64,000 nt of DNA. Origin: Candidatus Bathyarchaeota archaeon A05DMB-4. GTDB taxonomy: Archaea; Thermoproteota; Bathyarchaeia; Bathyarchaeales; SOJC01. The DNA is taken from positions 1 to 64,000 of the forward strand of contig JABFQO010000008.1 of assembly GCA_019685575.1 (NCBI GenBank), given 5' to 3'. Of the stretch, positions 58,618-64,000 are shown piece after piece (positions within the stretch are counted from its first letter, which is position 1; every line of letters starts with the position of its first letter). The position numbers were made by a program, and so were the translations under genes. The notes below the pieces were generated by a model. The model searched no databases. It was not told the DNA's origin and saw only the letters and a program-made list of their open reading frames with translations.

Positions 58618-58845
58618 CGCAATCACTGCAACAGTGTATTACAACACACCACTCTGCTACCTATTATACTTTTTTCGTGCTGAAAAACACTCCCTCAAAA
58701 GGTTTATTGAATCAAACAAAAGTTATAGCCTTGTCTTTCCCCGTTTTTACATAATAACTAATAAATAGTCTTATATAAGAAAATTGAGCATACCGAGGGC
58801 ATAAAACAGTTTAAACCCGAGTGTTCTTGAAAAGGTGAAAAAAGC

Positions 58846-59781
58846 GTGAACGAAACGCTGCCTCACAACGCCCTTGTAGAAGAGGGCATTCTGTCGCGTT
58901 TTGCTACGAAATCGGCTGCGTCCACATGGGAAAAACTAGGTGCCCCCCTTCGGACGAGGAATGAACCGCTCGTAGCCGTCATGCTTCCAACCTACAATGA
59001 GGCAGCAAACATTGAAAGGCTTATCCGAGAAATCGAAGCCTTAAACCTTAATCTCATGCTGGTAATCATCGACGATTCAAGCCCCGACGGCACCGCTGAC
59101 ATTGTCCGCCGACTACAAAGAGAATATGAAAACATCGTACTCTTCGTTCGACCAGCCAAACTCGGACTGGGAACAGCGATCACCGCGGGCTTTCGCTTGC
59201 TCCTTTCCCTAGAAAACCCGCCAAAATACATAATCGCCATGGACTCTGATTATTCACACAACCCACGGGATATCCCACGCCTAGTCAACGCGGCAAAACA
59301 AGGCAACCACCTCGTCATCGGCAGCAGATACATCGTCGGCGGCAAAACCACTGGCTGGCCGGTCGCACGGCAAATAATTAGCCACACCGCCAACCTCATA
59401 GCGACAATGATGGTGGGCATGAAAGTCCAAGACTGCACCAGCGGTTTCAGATGCTACTCGCTTGAATACGTTAGAGAAGTCATCGACAATCTTCACAGCC
59501 AAACATACGAAATCCAAATAGAAACCGTGAAGCAAGCATGGATGAACAGGTTTAAGATAAGAGAGGTTCCAATCGTCTTCAGTAACCGAAAACGCGGAAA
59601 ATCAAAACTCACCAAAGGCGAGTTTAAAGGCTTCCTTTACTACGTTATGAAGAGCAAATTCGGCGTCCCAGTAATGGTGGAAACAGAAAATATAGGAACA
59701 TGGAAAACCCTAAACGCGCCTGTCATAGACGAAAGAGCACAAAGACTAATAGACCTCTACAGACGCGTACGATTCTTCTAG
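58846..59781 (+). CDS. Family 2 glycosyltransferase, dolichyl-phosphate mannose synthase-like
   Basis: A 311-aa GT2 enzyme. VAVMLPTYNEAANIERLIRE, VIIDDSSPDGTADIV (nucleotide-sugar DxD region) and IIAMDSDYSHNPRDIPRLVN are DPM1-like, as is GSRYIVGG. SGFRCYSLEYV and NRKRGKSKLTKGE complete the pattern. An unusual N-terminal extension of about 40 residues precedes the domain, and there is no C-terminal TM domain. It probably makes polyprenyl-phosphate sugars for N-glycans or lipids. It heads the surface cluster at the window end. Confidence 0.93.
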   Translation: MNETLPHNALVEEGILSRFATKSAASTWEKLGAPLRTRNEPLVAVMLPTYNEAANIERLIREIEALNLNLMLVIIDDSSPDGTADIVRRLQREYENIVLFVRPAKLGLGTAITAGFRLLLSLENPPKYIIAMDSDYSHNPRDIPRLVNAAKQGNHLVIGSRYIVGGKTTGWPVARQIISHTANLIATMMVGMKVQDCTSGFRCYSLEYVREVIDNLHSQTYEIQIETVKQAWMNRFKIREVPIVFSNRKRGKSKLTKGEFKGFLYYVMKSKFGVPVMVETENIGTWKTLNAPVIDERAQRLIDLYRRVRFF

Positions 59782-59822
59782 CCAAACAACTTCAATCGAT
59801 AACAAGATTTTTCTCCAAAAGA

Positions 59823-59830
59823 TTTTATAG
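59823..59830 (+). promoter_or_regulatory. TATA box of DUF362 gene
   Basis: TTTTATAG preceded by CCAAAAGA lies 47 bp upstream of the ATG at 59877, about 40 bp after the glycosyltransferase stop, so this gene has its own promoter. Confidence 0.55.
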
Positions 59831-59876
59831 ATATGTAGAAAAGACTTATGCATGTTCAGATACTGAAGTGGGATCA

Positions 59877-60977
59877 ATGGCGCGCACCTTACAAGATAAA
59901 TATGCAAATGCTCTTCTTGCGAATGCTCTCTCGACTAAACAGCGAAAAACGAGCGAAGTGCTTTTCATAAAAATAAAACAAGTGCCAAACGGTGTTCAAA
60001 CTGCAGTAAAAACCGCGCTGCAACCGTTATGGAAAAAACGTTTGTTGCGAGGAAAGAAAATTTTTGTCAAAGTTAATCTGATTTCATCGGAATTTGTTCC
60101 GGGACAGTGCACATCGCCTTTGGTTTTGGATGAAGTCTTGAAAGAACTCACAGAAAACGGCTACGACGTCACTTTTGGTGACGCAGATTTGGCTGCCGCA
60201 CGCCAATGTGACACGGCAGCAAAAGTTTGGGGCCATAAAAAATTGGCTGAAAAATATGGCGCGCGATTTCAAAACCTGTCTAAGGATAAACTAGTCCAGG
60301 TTAAATTGAATGGAAAAATTTTCAAAACGCTTGACGTCCCCGAATGTGTTCTCGAAGCAGACCATATCCTTAGCTTGCCAGTGATGAAAACTCACTGTCT
60401 TACAGGTTTGACATGCTCGCTTAAGCATTTCTGGGGCGTAGTGCCTCGTGTTAGGCACCAATACCATTTGGTAGTCGATGATGCAATTGCGGACATAACG
60501 AGTTTTCTCAGACCAAAACTTGCGTACACGATTGTTGATGGCACCGTTTGTATGGAAGGTGATGCTCCACGTACAGGGAAACCGAAAATCTGTAACATCA
60601 TAATGGCAAGTACCGATCCAGTTGCGTTAGATGCTGTTGCAGCAAGATACATGGGCTTACCAACACCTAAACACGTGATCGCTGCTTCTCAACGAGGAGT
60701 GGGCCAACTAAACTACGTCTTGGAGGGCGACGAATTTGAACCAAATCCGTTTCTTTTGCCAAATCCAGACAAACAGCCAATATTCTATTGGGAAATGACA
60801 TTGCGTAAAAGTCCTCTAAAGCCTATAATATTCGACACGTCATTGTTCAAGATATTTTCGTGGATTGCCACAAAATACAACAGTTTCTGGTACTACAACC
60901 GTGAAGGAATGCGATATACACAAGAAATCTCAAAAACATGGTACGGTAGAGAACTGACAAAATTCATAAACGTCTAA
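59877..60977 (+). CDS. DUF362 domain protein
   Basis: A 366-aa DUF362 protein. Signature segments are IFVKVNLISSEFVPGQCTSP, FGDADLAAARQCDTAAKVWG, LPVMKTHCLTGLTCSLKHFW and PVALDAVAARYMGL. Many DUF362 proteins carry Fe-S ferredoxin domains; this one shows only the DUF362 core with a conserved Cys. The frame is open upstream to 59700, overlapping the glycosyltransferase; ATG 59877 after AGTGGGAT is preferred. It may be an isoprenoid/lipid-cluster accessory. An FAD oxidoreductase follows 11 bp later. Confidence 0.88.
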   Translation: MARTLQDKYANALLANALSTKQRKTSEVLFIKIKQVPNGVQTAVKTALQPLWKKRLLRGKKIFVKVNLISSEFVPGQCTSPLVLDEVLKELTENGYDVTFGDADLAAARQCDTAAKVWGHKKLAEKYGARFQNLSKDKLVQVKLNGKIFKTLDVPECVLEADHILSLPVMKTHCLTGLTCSLKHFWGVVPRVRHQYHLVVDDAIADITSFLRPKLAYTIVDGTVCMEGDAPRTGKPKICNIIMASTDPVALDAVAARYMGLPTPKHVIAASQRGVGQLNYVLEGDEFEPNPFLLPNPDKQPIFYWEMTLRKSPLKPIIFDTSLFKIFSWIATKYNSFWYYNREGMRYTQEISKTWYGRELTKFINV

Positions 60978-60988
60978 AGGTTTTTTGC

Positions 60989-62287
60989 ATGACTAAAGCA
61001 CTAGTTCTCGGCGGGGGCTTGTCGGGCTTGGCCGCCGCGTACACGCTTACAAAAAATGAAATATCCTCTCTACTACTAGAGCGTGATGAAACGCTTGGCG
61101 GTTTGGCTTCAAGCTACTTAATCGATGGAAGTTACGTTCCTAAAACTTACCATCATGTCATGTATGGCGACGCTGCCACTTTAAAAATAATCCGTGATTT
61201 AAATCTAGAAAAAGACCTCTATTGGCGGAAACTGAAAGTAGGCTTCTATTCGAAGAATAAGTTTTACGATTTTTCCTCATCTATTTCCATTCTGAAGTTT
61301 AAGCCAATAAGCATGTGGGGGCGTGTCAAATTTGGTCTGCTGGTTCTGAGGGCACGGCGAAAGTCGAACTGGCAAGAGTTGGACGGTGTAAACGTCGAAG
61401 ACTATTGTCTCAAAACTACTGGCAAGGAAGCATACAAACTTATCAACTACATAGTTCAGGCGAAATTTGCTGAACCCTCGAACAACGTGTCGGCAGCGTG
61501 GTTAATGAGTCGTTTTGGGCACGAATCAAAATCTGTAAGCGATCAATTTGGCTACTTAAAAGGCGGCATAGAACAAATAATTCAAGGACTCGCAGTTCGA
61601 TGTGCAAAAAAGGGAACCATAAAAACAAATGCAAAAGTGACGCGCATTAATGTGAAGAGAGGCAAGGTTGACAAGGTGGAATATGAAGAAAATGGGCAGA
61701 TAAAAGAAGTTGAGCCAAACATTGTCATCAGTACGTTGCCCGTACCTGTTTTGTTGAAGGTGGCAGAAGACTTGCCAGATGAATATAGGCGAAGTTTGGA
61801 AAACATCAGATACAAGGCATCTCTTTGCGCGGCTGTTGGTTTATCCAGAAGGGTCAGCCCGTTTTATTGGCTTAACGTTATGGATCTTGATAGGCATCCT
61901 TTTGTAGGTGTTTTCGAGCATGGTCACTTGAATACGGAACTTAAGTATCCTAGCGTGATGTTCGTTGTTAAATATTTGAATTCAACTGACAGTTTCTGGC
62001 AAAAACCTGACCAAGAAATAATAGAAGAATTTCTTTCACATCTCAACGAGGTTTTTGACTGCGACGTTAAGGAGCATCTGTTGTGGTGGCGGCTTCACAG
62101 GGCAGAATATTCCACGCCACTATTTACTCCTAACTATAGCAAGTTTATGCCCGAAACAAAATCGCCCGTGGAAGGTTTGTACGTCGGCGGCATTTCACAG
62201 ACGTACCCTCGAGACCGTTACATGGGAACTGCTCTTCAAACAGGTATGGCGGTTGCAGAAAAGGTTTTGGCTGAGTACCGAACCTGA
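60989..62287 (+). CDS. FAD-dependent oxidoreductase, protoporphyrinogen-oxidase/UDP-galactopyranose-mutase-like
   Basis: A 432-aa flavoprotein. The Rossmann motif is LGGGLSGLAAAYTL (7-20), ERDETLGGLASSY is the second ribose-binding region, and YVGGISQTYPRDRYMGTALQ closes the FAD site. Such NAD(P)-binding amine-oxidase-like proteins are often found beside glycosyltransferases and act on polyprenyl, carotenoid or sugar substrates. It starts 11 bp after the DUF362 gene, so they are an operon. The substrate is open. Confidence 0.9.
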   Translation: MTKALVLGGGLSGLAAAYTLTKNEISSLLLERDETLGGLASSYLIDGSYVPKTYHHVMYGDAATLKIIRDLNLEKDLYWRKLKVGFYSKNKFYDFSSSISILKFKPISMWGRVKFGLLVLRARRKSNWQELDGVNVEDYCLKTTGKEAYKLINYIVQAKFAEPSNNVSAAWLMSRFGHESKSVSDQFGYLKGGIEQIIQGLAVRCAKKGTIKTNAKVTRINVKRGKVDKVEYEENGQIKEVEPNIVISTLPVPVLLKVAEDLPDEYRRSLENIRYKASLCAAVGLSRRVSPFYWLNVMDLDRHPFVGVFEHGHLNTELKYPSVMFVVKYLNSTDSFWQKPDQEIIEEFLSHLNEVFDCDVKEHLLWWRLHRAEYSTPLFTPNYSKFMPETKSPVEGLYVGGISQTYPRDRYMGTALQTGMAVAEKVLAEYRT

Positions 62288-62315
62288 AAGAAGTAAACGG
62301 GAAAAATGTTTATTC

Positions 62316-63968
62316 TTATTTTACATATAGGTACACGCCGTCTTCAGATTTTAGAAGACTAAAACTTGGGTGGTAATGCTGGATTCTTGCGAGGATATCG
62401 CTTGCCGTGTTTGTGTCGTATTTTGTATCCACTAACACGTACTTACTCTTCATGAAGAGTTGGTTTACATAATCATTCATTGCATCAGGCGCGTATTCAA
62501 AGGCGGAAGGAAGTGGGTACACGTACGCATTGCTTCTGTCCGCAAAGTGTGAGAATATGTGGTTTTGGGTTAAAATAGAGGCGTTATGTGGCACGAGAGT
62601 TACCATTTCTTGGAGGATTAATTCATGAGGCCCTATTCGAGGTAGTGTGTACTCAGAAAAATGAGGAATCGTAAAGTCTGTTGTAAGTAACAAAGGACTT
62701 AAAGGGCTGGCAAAAAGCGAAAATATAATCCCGAGTATGAGTAAATTCCTTGCAAAGTTACCAAATCTAGGGAGCTTAACGTCTCTATTTCGTTTTCTCA
62801 TTCCATCCACTGCTGCGAGGAATATGAATGGAATTAAATACAATGGATAGTGACTGCCCAGTATGTAGAATTTTTGTTCATTTGAAAGGAGAGCCGGTAC
62901 GAGCCATGATAGCGAAATGATAAGTATACTACTTCGAAAAGACAAAAAAAGCAAAGAACCGAAAATCAAGACAATAAAAAGAAGTTTAAGATAAGCATCA
63001 AAAGCTAACGCTTCAGCTACCTTTATCGGATTAAGAATTATATAAGATGGCACCGTAATCGGATCGATGCCAGACACGCCAAGAATAGACCAGTAATCCA
63101 CCGCTTTATAAAACTCCAGAAATCTAGGATCAATCGGGAAAAAAGTATCTTGTATCCATCTGCTAAGCAAAAACCATGATCCTGCCAACATAATTGTCGC
63201 AAAGGGCACCAGTATTTTCTTGTCAACAAGAGATTTTTGTTGCAAAGATTTAACTAAAATGTCCTTGTATTTAACCAATCCATACAGTCCAACAAACACG
63301 ACGACCATACTTACGCTTTCTGCGATAGCAAGCGCCAAAACAGTAAAAACTAAGTATCGCTTCCAATTTTCATGCTCAAAAAAGTAGATGGCTAAGAAGA
63401 AGAAAAGCGGCAAAAAAGATTGTACATGAAAGTCAAACCAGTTTGCACCGTGAAGAGGAGCATATAAAAGATAACTCAACGAAAAAGCAACAGCAATCAA
63501 CTTATTATGAAGAGCATCTCGGGCAAACCAATACAGTGGAAGGGCACCCAATCCAAGTATAAAAGATTGAAAAACAAAGAGAGTTTCCGGGGCTGGGTGT
63601 ATTGCATAGATCGGTAAAAGTAAAAACATTATTGGGCTGAAATGTAATCCAAAATAACTACCACTTAAGTTAAAAAAAAGTTCCGGGGTGTAATAAAGAA
63701 GTCTTCCATCATTTAGCGTAGTCCAAAGCGATTGACTAACTATTCCCAAATCCCATGCAAATGACCTAAAGGCGTAATGCTTCAAAATCGTGGCGTAAGA
63801 GAAGATTATGGTATAGATTATAATTGCCAGATAGACTAGAAGTTCGCCTTTACACCTTCCAAATATTTTTTCGTTTAACCAGTTCTCCAACTTTTCTTCG
63901 TTAACGTTCTTGATGGCTCTTATTTGTTTAGCAACAGAGTGAGTAAACGTTGTCAAAAGCCACTTCAT
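62316..63968 (-). CDS. DUF2079 membrane protein
   Basis: A 550-aa polytopic protein with about ten TM helices, family DUF2079. After a charged N-terminus, AFRSFAWDLGIVSQSLWTTL, LFFNLSGSYFGLHFSPIMFL and NWFDFHVQSFLPLFFFLAIY are characteristic. The last 100 residues (TLVPHNASILTQNHIFSHFA) form a soluble domain. DUF2079 members are related to GT-C glycosyltransferases and may transfer polyprenyl-linked sugars. It is convergent with the FAD oxidoreductase gene, and its start is at the window end with no SD. Confidence 0.9.
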   Translation of the reverse strand: MKWLLTTFTHSVAKQIRAIKNVNEEKLENWLNEKIFGRCKGELLVYLAIIIYTIIFSYATILKHYAFRSFAWDLGIVSQSLWTTLNDGRLLYYTPELFFNLSGSYFGLHFSPIMFLLLPIYAIHPAPETLFVFQSFILGLGALPLYWFARDALHNKLIAVAFSLSYLLYAPLHGANWFDFHVQSFLPLFFFLAIYFFEHENWKRYLVFTVLALAIAESVSMVVVFVGLYGLVKYKDILVKSLQQKSLVDKKILVPFATIMLAGSWFLLSRWIQDTFFPIDPRFLEFYKAVDYWSILGVSGIDPITVPSYIILNPIKVAEALAFDAYLKLLFIVLIFGSLLFLSFRSSILIISLSWLVPALLSNEQKFYILGSHYPLYLIPFIFLAAVDGMRKRNRDVKLPRFGNFARNLLILGIIFSLFASPLSPLLLTTDFTIPHFSEYTLPRIGPHELILQEMVTLVPHNASILTQNHIFSHFADRSNAYVYPLPSAFEYAPDAMNDYVNQLFMKSKYVLVDTKYDTNTASDILARIQHYHPSFSLLKSEDGVYLYVK

Positions 63969-64000
63969 TACTAAGCCTCTATTTTAAAGAGTTGTTTGTG

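Overview
The window is archaeal. It carries a eukaryote-type information set: FEN1 with a PIP box, thermosome, aRF1, aIF2-alpha, Nop10, L44e, S27e, an RNA polymerase H/Rpb5 subunit and a PriS-like primase. It also has an intron-bearing tRNA-Tyr with C1-G72, archaeal TATA boxes and ferredoxin-dependent 2-oxoacid oxidoreductase genes. This mixture of TACK-type information genes with anaerobic, organoheterotroph-like metabolism best fits a Bathyarchaeia-like lineage. That placement is inference from gene content, not a phylogeny. No rRNA, CRISPR array, insertion sequence or virus was seen.

Layout. 1-5.3 kb: tRNA-Gln, FEN1, small RNA/DNA-binding proteins (TRAM, OB fold), a MacB/LolD-type ABC exporter and a zinc-ribbon/coiled-coil protein. 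5.4-11.2 kb: thermosome, an MFS transporter and the korABC operon. 11.2-19 kb: a decayed membrane gene, an AlkZ-like winged-helix protein with a small Cys-rich partner, a tRNA-Tyr with two introns, a pentameric-ligand-gated-channel-like protein, a frameshifted GNAT gene, an AIM24-like protein, tRNA-Ala, a DMT transporter, a low-molecular-weight phosphatase and MscS. 19-25 kb: a long Rpb5-like RNA polymerase subunit with a nuclease-fold N-terminal domain, HAD and MBL hydrolases, a PriS-like primase and a DUF35-thiolase pair. 25-29.5 kb: a broken PKD/CARDB/dockerin surface protein and an ABC-2 exporter operon in which two genes appear to start at ACG. 29.5-33 kb: a second thiolase-DUF35 pair whose thiolase lacks the catalytic Cys. 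33-40 kb: ferredoxin, ferritin-like protein, divergent regulators with a repeated operator, adenylate kinase, TrmO, a ModE-like regulator, an acyl-CoA synthetase beta subunit and an S-component-like/DUF4430 pair. 40-48.5 kb: valyl-tRNA synthetase, aRF1 and a split biotin-dependent carboxylase (two biotin carriers, biotin carboxylase, pyruvate carboxyltransferase). 48.7-56 kb: proline dehydrogenase, a decayed Eis-like acetyltransferase, an IscS-IscU-TRASH operon with a PLP-lysine-less IscS, GNATs, a beta-helix surface protein and a dCTP deaminase/dUTPase-family protein. 56-59 kb: the conserved L44e-S27e-aIF2alpha-Nop10-PAC2 operon. 59-64 kb: a surface-polysaccharide or lipid-type cluster (GT2, DUF362, FAD oxidoreductase, DUF2079).

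Points of most interest: (i) an Rpb5-like subunit far longer than ordinary archaeal RpoH; (ii) four copies of a 50-bp, nearly palindromic intergenic element, and two copies of a 30-bp element with a related tail; (iii) two neighbouring ACG apparent start codons, each behind a Shine-Dalgarno sequence; (iv) a tRNA-Tyr in which both introns fold into bulge-helix-bulge motifs by eye; (v) 124 bp of identical DNA in two otherwise divergent biotin-carrier genes. Several genes carry single-base frameshifts (11.2, 15.0, 25.7, 26.6 and 49.8 kb). They may be real decay or homopolymer assembly errors, and reads would decide.
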